NCBI GenBank assembly: GCA_965208525.1
Contig: OZ242340.1
Location: forward strand, 3,968,001-4,032,000
From: VXYL01 sp965208525
GTDB taxonomy: Bacteria; Pseudomonadota; Gammaproteobacteria; Pseudomonadales; Azotimanducaceae
Reading direction: 5' to 3'
Length of the DNA stretch: 64,000 nt
In this document: one piece after another, positions 52,187 to 59,620 of the stretch
How the letters are laid out: each line of letters opens with the position of its first letter
Position numbering within the stretch: the stretch's first letter is position 1
Notes under the pieces: model-generated
The model's database searches: none
What the model was told of the DNA's origin: nothing
The model's input: the letters and a program-made list of their open reading frames with translations, nothing else
Made by a program: the position numbers and the translations under genes

Positions 52187-52288
52187 GGACGCGCCTACGG
52201 CGCGCACGAGGGCGAGACGCCCTCGCTCCGAGGACGCGATTTCTGGAGCGAGGGCGTCTCGCCCTCGTTCGCGCCGCAAGGCGCGTCC
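52187..52288. repeat. Inverted pair of composite GGAG-type REPs (BIME-like)
   Basis: Left copy: GGACGCGCC-TAC-GGCGCG, then CGAGGGCG-AGA-CGCCCTCG and CTCC. Right copy is its mirror: GGAG, CGAGGGCG-TCT-CGCCCTCG, then CGCGCC-GCAA-GGCGCGTCC. A central ACGCGATTTCT spacer separates them. The whole lies between the convergent amidohydrolase and uvrA and is the clearest full two-hairpin arrangement in the window. Confidence 0.9.
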
Positions 52289-52307
52289 GTCGAACTCCGT
52301 CAGAGCT

Positions 52308-55241
52308 TCACCCAAGCCGTTCCCGCAAGAAGCGCCCCGTGTGCGATCGCTCCGTTGCCGCGACGACTTCGGGGGGACCCGTCACCACCACCTCGCCGCC
52401 GCCACGGCCGCCTTCGGGGCCGAGGTCGATGATGTGGTCGGCGGTCTTGATTACATCCAGGTGGTGCTCGATCACGAGGACCGTGTGGCCGGCGTCCACT
52501 AGGCGGTGGAGGCATTCGAGCAGGCGGGAGATGTCGGCCAGGTGCAGGCCCGTGGTGGGTTCGTCGAGGATGTAGAGGATGTGGCCGCGGCGCTGGAGCT
52601 TGGCGAGTTCTGCGCCGAGCTTCACTCGCTGCGCTTCGCCACCGGATAACGTCGTGGCTGATTGCCCTAGGGTCAAATAGCCAAGGCCCAAGTCGTTCAA
52701 GACCTTGAGCTTGCGGCCGATGGTGGGAAGGTCCGCGAAGAACTCCACGCCTTCCTCGATGGACATGTCGAGCACATCGGCGATGGTCTTGTCCTTGTGC
52801 GTGATTTCCAGCGTCTCGGCATTGAAGCGCTGGCCCTTGCAGGAGGCGCACACCACCTCCACGTCCGGCATGAAGTAGAGCTTGGTGGCGATCACGCCCT
52901 CGCCCTGGCATTCCTCGCAGCGCCCGCCCTTGACGTTGAAGCTGAACCGCCCCGGCTTGTAGCCACGTTCCTTGGCGAGCACCGCGTTAGCGAAGAGCGT
53001 GCGGATCTGGTCGTAGAAGCCGACGTAGGTGGAGGGGTTGGAGCGGCTGTTGCGGCCGATCGGCGACTGGTCAATGTTGATGACGCGGGTGAGGTGGTCC
53101 ACCCCGTCCATGCCGTCGTGCGCACCGGAAAGCGAGCGCGGGTCCACCAGCCGCTTCCACAGTTCCTTGTAGAGAATCTCGTTCACGAGCGTGGACTTGC
53201 CAGAGCCCGATGCGCCGGTGACGCAGATGAACTGGCCGAGCGGCACTGCAACGTCAATGCCCTTGAGGTTGTTCTCCGCGGCGCCGCGAATGGTGAGCCG
53301 CTCGCCGTTGGCCTCCCGCCGCGTCTCGGGCATGGGGATCGACTCGCGCCCAGAGAGATAGCGCCCGGTGGGAGATGCATCGCACGCGAGGATGTCGTCG
53401 AGCGACCCGGTCGCCACCACCTCGCCGCCGTGGATGCCGGGCCCCGGCCCCACCTCCACCACGAAGTCCGCCGCTCGGATGGTGTCCTCGTCGTGCTCCA
53501 CCACCAGCACGGTGTTGCCGAGGTCGCAAAGCGAGCGCAGCGTGTCGATCATCTTCACGTTGTCTTTCGGATGCAGGCCGATGGAGGGCTCGTCGAGCAC
53601 GTAGAGCATGCCCATCAGCCCAGAGCCGATCTGCGTCGAAAGGCGGATGCGCTGCGCCTCGCCGCCGGACAGCGTGCTCGAGGCGCGGCTGAAGCTGAGA
53701 TAGTCGAGGCCGATGCCGAGCAACAGGTCAATGCGCTTGCCGATCTCGGCCAGGATTTGCCGGCCGGCGTCTGCGCGAGGGCCGGTCGGCTTGATGGAAT
53801 CGAGAAACGGCCGCAGCTCGTCGAAGTTCATGCGCCCGAAATCGTCGATGTTGCGTCCGGCGATATGGAACTTGAGCCGCGTGGCGCGCAGCCGGGAACC
53901 GTTGCAGTCGGGGCAGGTGTGCTCCACCATCACCCGGTCGAGCCACGCCTCCATGCCGGAACTCGGCACGTCGCGCTGGCGATACCAGCGATAGTGCCGC
54001 TCAATGCCGCCGGCAATGCCTTGGAACGCAAACGGGCGCCGGAGCCAGTTCTCCTTTCGAACCTTGGCGTCCGGCGGAATGCGAAGCTGCAACGGCTCGC
54101 CGCCGGTGCCGTAGAGCACGGCCTGCTGCGCCTCCTCCGAAAGGTCTTGCCAAGGCGTGTCGAGGCTGAAGCCGTACTCCTCCGACAGGGAATAGAGCGT
54201 GTAGCCGCGGTGGTTGTCGGGCCGGTAAGTGAAGGCGTCGCGCAGGAAGCAGCCGTCGCGGATGGAGCGTTCCGGGTTTGAGATCAGGAGGTCTTGGTGG
54301 GTGCGCTTGTCGGTGCCGATGCCGCCGCAGGTGCGGCATGCGCTTTCGGGATTGTTGAACATGAAGAAGTCGGGAACGATGTCGCCGTACACGAGGCCGT
54401 GCGTGGCGCTGCCGAACTCCTTGGCAAACGTGGCCATGCGCTTCTTCGTCGCGCCGCCAACCACCCGCGCAAACATGAGCGAATCGCCTACACGCAAGGC
54501 ATGCTCGACGCCTGCCTTGAGCTGCTTTTCCACATCCGGCGCGACCACGAACCGATCCACCAGCGCCGACAGCCGCGCACCGGGCGGCAGCGAGTCGGGT
54601 GGGTCCTCGTTGAGGTCCACCCGCTCCCCATCGATCTCGACATGCCGGCAGCCTTGCTTGCGCACCTCGGTGAACAGGAACTCCGGCGCCTCGCCATAGA
54701 CCTCGAAGATCGGCGCGAGCAGCTCCACTTCGGCCCCGTTCGGCAGCGCCAGGATCGCCTCGACGATCTGCGCCGCCGACCGGATGGGAACCGGTTCGTC
54801 GGTGTACGGGCAGTGCCCGTCAGCAATGGTGGCGAACAGCAGGTTCAGATAGCTCGCGATGTCGGTGAGCGTGCCGACGGTGGAACGCGGGTTGCGGGCG
54901 ATCGTCTTCTGCTCGATGGAGACCACCGGCGACAGGCCAAAGACGAAATCCACATCGGGCTTCTCCACCTGCGCGATATAGCGCTTGGCAAAGCTCGACA
55001 GCGACTCCATATAGCGCCGCTGCCCTTCCGCATAGATGGTGTCAAACGCCAGCGAAGACTTCCCAGACCCAGACAGCCCCGTAACCACCACCAACCGATC
55101 CCGCGGAATCTCGACGGAAACGTCCTTCAGGTTATGAACCCGCGACCCCTGCACAGCGATGGTGGTGCGAAGCTGCGGCCGCTGCCTTCCCTCGACCTTC
55201 CACGCTTCAGCCCCCGCCGCGCCGTTCCTTTTCCTTGCCAT
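52308..55241 (-). CDS. uvrA: Excinuclease ABC subunit A (divergent UvrA)
   Basis: A 977-residue double-ABC ATPase of nucleotide excision repair. The first Walker A is GLSGSGKSS (Lys61) and the second is GASGSGKSTL. Both LSGGEAQR signatures are present, with DEPSIGLH and DEPTTGLH Walker B segments. The C-terminal zinc module RCEECQGEG...VVCASCKGQRFNAET is intact. The first zinc module is not: only the distal CRTC (302-305) remains and the proximal CxxC expected near 275-285 reads KEFGSATHG. The SLSSFAKRYIAQVEKPDVDFVFGLSP segment also differs from the usual SLSAYARQF wording. It may be a UvrA paralogue; no uvrB or uvrC is near. Confidence 0.88.
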   Translation of the reverse strand: MARKRNGAAGAEAWKVEGRQRPQLRTTIAVQGSRVHNLKDVSVEIPRDRLVVVTGLSGSGKSSLAFDTIYAEGQRRYMESLSSFAKRYIAQVEKPDVDFVFGLSPVVSIEQKTIARNPRSTVGTLTDIASYLNLLFATIADGHCPYTDEPVPIRSAAQIVEAILALPNGAEVELLAPIFEVYGEAPEFLFTEVRKQGCRHVEIDGERVDLNEDPPDSLPPGARLSALVDRFVVAPDVEKQLKAGVEHALRVGDSLMFARVVGGATKKRMATFAKEFGSATHGLVYGDIVPDFFMFNNPESACRTCGGIGTDKRTHQDLLISNPERSIRDGCFLRDAFTYRPDNHRGYTLYSLSEEYGFSLDTPWQDLSEEAQQAVLYGTGGEPLQLRIPPDAKVRKENWLRRPFAFQGIAGGIERHYRWYRQRDVPSSGMEAWLDRVMVEHTCPDCNGSRLRATRLKFHIAGRNIDDFGRMNFDELRPFLDSIKPTGPRADAGRQILAEIGKRIDLLLGIGLDYLSFSRASSTLSGGEAQRIRLSTQIGSGLMGMLYVLDEPSIGLHPKDNVKMIDTLRSLCDLGNTVLVVEHDEDTIRAADFVVEVGPGPGIHGGEVVATGSLDDILACDASPTGRYLSGRESIPMPETRREANGERLTIRGAAENNLKGIDVAVPLGQFICVTGASGSGKSTLVNEILYKELWKRLVDPRSLSGAHDGMDGVDHLTRVINIDQSPIGRNSRSNPSTYVGFYDQIRTLFANAVLAKERGYKPGRFSFNVKGGRCEECQGEGVIATKLYFMPDVEVVCASCKGQRFNAETLEITHKDKTIADVLDMSIEEGVEFFADLPTIGRKLKVLNDLGLGYLTLGQSATTLSGGEAQRVKLGAELAKLQRRGHILYILDEPTTGLHLADISRLLECLHRLVDAGHTVLVIEHHLDVIKTADHIIDLGPEGGRGGGEVVVTGPPEVVAATERSHTGRFLRERLG

Positions 55242-55304
55242 TGACCTCCCCCGGGAACGTCGGCACCGTCAACACCCATCGTAGCAGCCTGCAAAGCATG
55301 ACCT

Positions 55305-55383
55305 CGTAGGGGACGGGCTTGTACCGACCCGTGCCGAGTTCGTCGATGCGTTCAAGACGGGCAACCACAAGGGTCGCCCCTAC
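55305..55383. repeat. GTAG-type REP pair with complete ends
   Basis: Starts GTAGGGGACGGGC and ends GGTCGCCCCTAC, with the GATGCGTTCAAGACGGG linker in the middle. Same layout as 13125-13200. It lies between divergent uvrA and the ABC ATPase gene. Confidence 0.82.
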
Positions 55384-55468
55384 GAAGCACCTCCGCCCCA
55401 ACCTCCTTGATGCCCGGCCAATCCGGCGCTATGGTCGCGCGCCCCCCTTCCCCCGAGGCCCGCCAGCC

Positions 55469-56440
55469 GTGCCGCAAATCACTGTGCGCCAGCTTGAGAA
55501 GGTGTTCCGTGTGGCGGAGCGGCAGCCGGGATTCTGGGGCGCGGTGCGTTCGCTGGCACACCGGCGCTACCGTGAGGTGAAGGCGCTTCACGGTGTCGAT
55601 TTCGATGTCGAGCAGGGCGAGCTCGTGGGCTACATCGGGCCCAACGGTGCCGGCAAGTCCACCACCATCAAGATTCTCTCGGGAATCCTCACGCCCTCCA
55701 GCGGCGAATGCCGAGTCAATGGACTGTCGCCCTGGCGCGACCGCGCCCGCCATGTGGCGCGGATTGGGGTGGTGTTCGGGCAGCGTTCGCAGCTTTGGTG
55801 GGACCTGCCGGTGATCGAGTCGTTCGACCTCCTGCGAGACATCTACGCCACGCCACCGAGGCACCATGCCCGAGTCCTGGAGGAGCTCGCAGAACTCCTG
55901 CACCTAGAGCCGCTCTTCGACGTGCCCGTGCGCCAGCTTAGCCTCGGCCAGCGGGCGCGGTGCGATCTGGCGGCTTCGCTCTTGCATCAGCCCGACATCC
56001 TGTTCCTCGACGAGCCCACCATCGGCCTCGACGCCCCTTCGCGGCTCGCCGTGCGCGAGTTCATCCGCCGGCAGAACCGCGAAAGCGGCATAACCGTGCT
56101 GCTCACCAGCCACGACATGGGCGACATCGAGGCGCTGTGCAAGCGGGTGATGGTCATCAACGACGGCACGTTGCTGGTCGACGGGCCCATGGACTCCCTG
56201 CGCTCGCCCCGCTATCGCGAAAGGCGGGTCGTCGTCGAGTTCGAAGAAGGCGAAACGCTCTCAGCAGAGCACGAGGCCCTCGCCGGAGGCGACGGCAGTC
56301 GGGTTGAGTTCCGGGTGGCGGAGAACGCACCGGCGTTCGTGGCCGAACTCTCCGCCCGCTATCGCATCCGCGACCTGATCGTCGAGCACCCTCCCATCGA
56401 GGAGATCGTCCGCGACCTCTACCATTCGGCCAGCGCCTGA
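55469..56440 (+). CDS. ABC-2 exporter ATP-binding protein
   Basis: A 323-residue ABC ATPase. Walker A is GPNGAGKSTTIK (about 53-64), Q-loop FGQRSQLWWDLP, signature LSLGQRARCDLAA, Walker B ILFLDEPTIGLD and H-loop SHD. The WWDLP and LGQRARCDL variants resemble the COG4586 group that works with paired DUF990-type permeases. It is open to 55319 but GTG 55469 fits a GAGG site ten bases away and the family start. Six bases separate it from the first permease. Likely exports a lipid, peptide or antibiotic-like molecule. Confidence 0.9.
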   Translation: MPQITVRQLEKVFRVAERQPGFWGAVRSLAHRRYREVKALHGVDFDVEQGELVGYIGPNGAGKSTTIKILSGILTPSSGECRVNGLSPWRDRARHVARIGVVFGQRSQLWWDLPVIESFDLLRDIYATPPRHHARVLEELAELLHLEPLFDVPVRQLSLGQRARCDLAASLLHQPDILFLDEPTIGLDAPSRLAVREFIRRQNRESGITVLLTSHDMGDIEALCKRVMVINDGTLLVDGPMDSLRSPRYRERRVVVEFEEGETLSAEHEALAGGDGSRVEFRVAENAPAFVAELSARYRIRDLIVEHPPIEEIVRDLYHSASA

Positions 56441-56445
56441 CCCCC

Positions 56446-57264
56446 ATGCTGCGCCCGTATCTAGCCGTGCTCGGCGCGCGCTACCGCGAGGTGCTGCAAT
56501 ACCGCTCGGCGGCGCTCGCCAACTCCGTCGTGCAGCTCTTCTGGGGCGGCATCCGGCTGATGGTGCTGGCGGCATTCTTTGCCTCCGCCAGCGCCGAGCC
56601 GCCAATGGCCTTCGCCGCGGTGGTGGCGTACATCTGGCTGGGGCAGGCGTTCTTTGGCCTTTTGCCCTACTCCCTCGATCCGGACATCCAGCGCAAGTTC
56701 CTCGAAGGCAACGTTGCGTGGGAACTGCTTCGCCCGGTGAATCTCTATGCCTTCTGGTACGCGAGGACATTCGCCCACCGTGTGGCGGACACCACCATCC
56801 GCATGCTGCCGCTCTTGTTCGTGGCGCTTTGGGTGCTGCCGTGGGTGGGGCTCGATGCGTGGGCACTGAAGCCGCCGCCAAGCCTTGCGAGCGGCATTGC
56901 CTTTGCCGTTTCGCTGCTCGGCATGGCGGCCCTCGCCACTGCGGTGACCATGCTGTTCCAGACGACCCTGTTCTGGCTCGTTTCCGGTCGCGGATTGCAG
57001 GCGTGCATGTATGGGCTCATCTCGCTGCTGTCCGGATTGGCGGTGCCGTTGCCGCTCTTGCCTGCATGGCTTCAGCCGACGCTGTATTGGCAGCCGTTTC
57101 GCGGGCTCGGCGACACGCCGTTTCGCATCTACAGCGGCGACATCGCGGCATCGGCGGCGCCGGTGGAGATCGCATTGCAGTTCGGCTGGACGGCGGTGTT
57201 CGTCGGCATCGGCTATGCGGTGCTGAGCCGGGGCCGTGGTCGGCTGGTGATTCAAGGTGGATAG
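56446..57264 (+). CDS. ABC-2 permease subunit 1 (ABC2_membrane_6 type)
   Basis: A 272-residue inner-membrane protein with about six TM helices. EGNVAWELLRPVNLYAFW is the LLRP motif typical of the DUF990/ABC2_membrane_6 group, next to a cytoplasmic coupling region. YREVLQYRSAALANSVVQLF at the N-terminus is also characteristic. It forms the transmembrane half with the second permease and uses the upstream ATPase. Its stop overlaps the next start by eight bases. Confidence 0.88.
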   Translation: MLRPYLAVLGARYREVLQYRSAALANSVVQLFWGGIRLMVLAAFFASASAEPPMAFAAVVAYIWLGQAFFGLLPYSLDPDIQRKFLEGNVAWELLRPVNLYAFWYARTFAHRVADTTIRMLPLLFVALWVLPWVGLDAWALKPPPSLASGIAFAVSLLGMAALATAVTMLFQTTLFWLVSGRGLQACMYGLISLLSGLAVPLPLLPAWLQPTLYWQPFRGLGDTPFRIYSGDIAASAAPVEIALQFGWTAVFVGIGYAVLSRGRGRLVIQGG

Positions 57265-58129
57265 GGCGCCGTCCGGAACCGCATCTCGCGAGGCCACGCT
57301 CGCGGACGACCGGCACCCGCGCAAGCCGGGCACGGTGGGGCTGTACCTGCGGCTCATCGGCGTCAGCGTGCGCGGGCAGATGCAGTATCGCGGCACCTTC
57401 CTCGTCATGTCGTTCGGTCAGTTGCTGACCCACTCGTTGGAGCCATTCGCCATCTGGGCGCTGTTCGACCGTTTCGGCAGCCTTGCCGTGTGGACGCTGC
57501 CGCAGGTCGCCCTGCTCTACGGCACCGTCAGCGTCGCGTTCGCCTTCACCGACGCCCTCGCCCGCGGCTTCGACCTCTTTGGCGATCAGTTCATCAAGAC
57601 GGGCAACTTCGACCGCATCCTCCTGCGGCCACGGCCCTTGGTGCCGCAGGTGGCGGGGCACGAGTTCACGCTGTTTCGGGTCGGACGCCTGATTCCGGGC
57701 CTGGCGGTGCTCGTGTGGGCGCTGTGGTCGCTCGACATCGACTGGAACGCGGCGCGAGTGCTCCTGCTCGCGCTGTCGCTGGCCGGCACCTTCCTCTTCT
57801 TCTACGGCCTCATCATCCTGCAGGCGACGCTCGCCTTCTGGACCACAGAAACGCTGCACATCTTCAACCTCCTCACCTACGGCGGCGTAGAGACGGCGCA
57901 GTACCCGCTGGCAATCTACGCCCGCGACTTCCGCCGCTTCTTCACCTTCGTGGTGCCCTTAGGTTGCGTCACCTACTTCCCACTCGTCGGCGTCATGGGA
58001 GTCGCCGATCCGTTGGGCAGCACCGCCTGGATGCAGTTCGCCGCTCCACTCGCCGGATTCGCCTTCTTCGGCGCGTCGTTGCTGGCTTGGCGCACGGGTG
58101 TTCGGCACTACACGTCGACGGGGTCGTAA
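57257..58129 (+). CDS. ABC-2 permease subunit 2 (ABC2_membrane_6 type)
   Basis: A 290-residue protein with a basic N-terminal tail and six TM helices. Again the LLRP motif appears, in KTGNFDRILLRPRPLVPQ (about residues 115-132). The start GTG 57257 overlaps subunit 1 by eight bases, so expression is coupled. The three genes at 55469-58129 form a complete heterodimeric exporter. A long REP cluster follows. Confidence 0.88.
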   Translation: MDRAPSGTASREATLADDRHPRKPGTVGLYLRLIGVSVRGQMQYRGTFLVMSFGQLLTHSLEPFAIWALFDRFGSLAVWTLPQVALLYGTVSVAFAFTDALARGFDLFGDQFIKTGNFDRILLRPRPLVPQVAGHEFTLFRVGRLIPGLAVLVWALWSLDIDWNAARVLLLALSLAGTFLFFYGLIILQATLAFWTTETLHIFNLLTYGGVETAQYPLAIYARDFRRFFTFVVPLGCVTYFPLVGVMGVADPLGSTAWMQFAAPLAGFAFFGASLLAWRTGVRHYTSTGS

Positions 58130-58137
58130 CTCAAGAC

Positions 58138-58340
58138 GGGCGGGGACAAGCCCCGCCCCTACGAGGCCCGTGTCGAATCCACCGATGCGTTTCAATACGA
58201 GCCGCATTGGAGTTTCGCGAGGCGAAACTCCATGGAGGGCGAGACGCCCTCCCTCCGAAGGCCTGTCGCACCTCCAACGCGCCGACAGGCGGGGCCCCGG
58301 AGGGAGGGCGTCTCGCCCTCCAACGTGCCGACAGGCGCGC
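58138..58340. repeat. REP cluster with four different stems
   Basis: In order: GGGCGGGG-ACAAG-CCCCGCCCCTAC (58138-58162, reverse GTAG), GGAG-TTTCGC-GAG-GCGAAA-CTCC (58209-58231), GGAGGGCG-AGA-CGCCCTCC (58234-58252), and GGAGGGCG-TCT-CGCCCTCC (about 58303-58321) followed by GTGCCGACAGGCGC. Several stem sequences with the same GGAG/CTCC frame sit side by side between convergent genes. Confidence 0.88.
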
Positions 58341-58366
58341 AATCCAGAGACGATCGGCGCAGCCCC

Positions 58367-59281
58367 TCAGGCCGCGAAAAACGCCAACTCCTCCACCTCC
58401 ACCTGGCTGCGGGTGGTGAGCTTAACCGGCGTCGATGCCTTCTCGATCACGCCGATGTCGGATAGCCACTCGCAGGCCATGAGGATGTGTTCCACGTTGT
58501 GGTTGCGGGTGAAGTGGTGTGATATCTCGGTGGTGGAGCGGGGTTCGCCGCCCGAAACTTCCAGATACTCGAGCAACGGGGCAAAAATCTGCCGGGCGCG
58601 GGGTTCGAGCCAGGCGTCGATTGCGTCGAGGGCCACGCCATTGGCCGTGGCCGTGGCCGGCCCTTCGAGCAAGTCGAGATAGATGGGTCCGTAGAGCGCC
58701 GGGTTCAGGCGCACCGCGTCGGCGAGCGCTTCGCGGCCGACGATTTCGCCGGCCAGGCCCACCTCCGCCTCCGCCAGAGCCCGTGCCGTCTGCAGAATCC
58801 ACAGCGCCGTGTATGCCGCATCGTCCTTCACCTCGTGCCACTTGCGTGCCTTGTAGTGGGTGGTGAGCGCGTGGATGACGCTGTTCATCACCTGAATCTC
58901 GGTGTCGCGGGCGCCGATGTCCTGAAGCTGGGCGAACAGGCGGTCGATGGACGGGTCGCGACTGAAGAGCAGGCGTCCCTTGGCATACATCGAGTGGCCG
59001 AACATGTTGCGCGTGGATGCCTCGAGGCGGAGCCGGAACTGGGCCCGCGGCTCGACCGAGGTGTGGATGTTGATGTCGTCCATGGTCAGCGCCACACCAT
59101 GAACGCCGGTCTTCTGATCGTCGGTGCAGACCAGCACGAGGTCGATGTCGGACTTGTCCCACACCTCGTCGTGGGAAAGGCTGCCGCAAAGGATGCCGGC
59201 GAGGATGTGGCGATCCTCCTGCACCTCTTCCATGAGGTCGGCAAGTGCCTGCTCGAACCGTTCGCGTGTGGTTGACGGCAT
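58367..59281 (-). CDS. Nucleotidyltransferase-domain protein
   Basis: A 304-residue protein. The N-terminal domain is a minimal nucleotidyltransferase: LAGILCGSLSHDEVWDKSDIDLVLV (about 29-53) with the two metal Asps in SDIDL and a third carboxylate likely in INIHT. The remaining 200 residues are helical, with a possible winged-helix end (TTEISHHFTRNHNVEHIL). No substrate can be named. ATG 59281 has GGGAGG seven bases upstream; the ORF opens at 59299. It is not paired with a HEPN gene. Divergent from the DAHP synthase leader region. Confidence 0.8.
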   Translation of the reverse strand: MPSTTRERFEQALADLMEEVQEDRHILAGILCGSLSHDEVWDKSDIDLVLVCTDDQKTGVHGVALTMDDINIHTSVEPRAQFRLRLEASTRNMFGHSMYAKGRLLFSRDPSIDRLFAQLQDIGARDTEIQVMNSVIHALTTHYKARKWHEVKDDAAYTALWILQTARALAEAEVGLAGEIVGREALADAVRLNPALYGPIYLDLLEGPATATANGVALDAIDAWLEPRARQIFAPLLEYLEVSGGEPRSTTEISHHFTRNHNVEHILMACEWLSDIGVIEKASTPVKLTTRSQVEVEELAFFAA

Positions 59282-59408
59282 GAGCGCCTCCCAAGGCATG
59301 GCAAAGCTCGCGGCGAAGTGTAAGTCACCGAATGGCAGCCATGAGAAGACAAGCCAGATCCGAAAAAACGGTTGACATCAATCCCCACATAGGGACAATC
59401 GCCGCCCC

Positions 59409-59495
59409 ATGAATCCCCGAACGAACTTCCGACCGAGCCCAAGGCGCGCCGCAGCCGCGGCGACGACGGGCGGGTATTGGTTTTTCACGAGCTAA
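59409..59495 (+). CDS. Attenuation leader peptide for DAHP synthase (Tyr-Trp-Phe-Phe)
   Basis: A 28-codon ORF starting ATG 59409 and ending TAA 59493-59495. Codons 23-26 are TAT TGG TTT TTC, giving Tyr-Trp-Phe-Phe two codons before the end of the peptide; the body is Arg/Ala/Pro-rich. An AGGGA site lies 13 bases upstream. The position (214 bases before aroG), short length and run of all three aromatic amino acids match classic biosynthetic leader peptides whose ribosome stalls when the charged tRNA is scarce. No homologue was looked up. Confidence 0.8.
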   Translation: MNPRTNFRPSPRRAAAAATTGGYWFFTS

Positions 59496-59533
59496 CGCGC
59501 ACTCGAAATCGAGGGCGCAGGTGTCGCCCGTCG
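59464..59533 (+). promoter_or_regulatory. Alternative pairing segments of the aromatic attenuator
   Basis: CGACGGGCG (59464-59472), just before the aromatic codons, is perfectly complementary to CGCCCGTCG (59525-59533), just before the terminator. A ribosome stalled at 59475-59486 would block that pairing. AATCG-A-GG (59507-59514) can instead pair with the terminator's left arm CC-C-CGATT (59539-59546), making an antiterminator. Pairings were read by eye, without energy calculation. Confidence 0.6.
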
Positions 59534-59536
59534 AAG

Positions 59537-59573
59537 AACCCCGATTGGCGATGCCATCGGGGTTTCTTTTTTT
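59537..59573 (+). terminator. Intrinsic terminator of the aroG attenuator
   Basis: AACCCCGAT (59537-59545) and ATCGGGGTT (59556-59564) form a perfect nine-base-pair stem; an inner GGC-GAT-GCC extends it. TTTCTTTTTTT follows directly. It lies 47 bases before the aroG start, on the coding strand, where it would stop transcription before the gene unless an antiterminator forms. Confidence 0.9.
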
Positions 59574-59620
59574 GGGCGGGGCGAAGGCACGGGACAACCG
59601 GAGATGGGGAGCAACACGAC

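Noticed and set aside
59477..59620. A longer aroG start at TTG 59477.
   Set aside because: This frame runs through the terminator stem and T-tract; ATG 59621 has a GGGGA site and begins the family's normal N-terminus.
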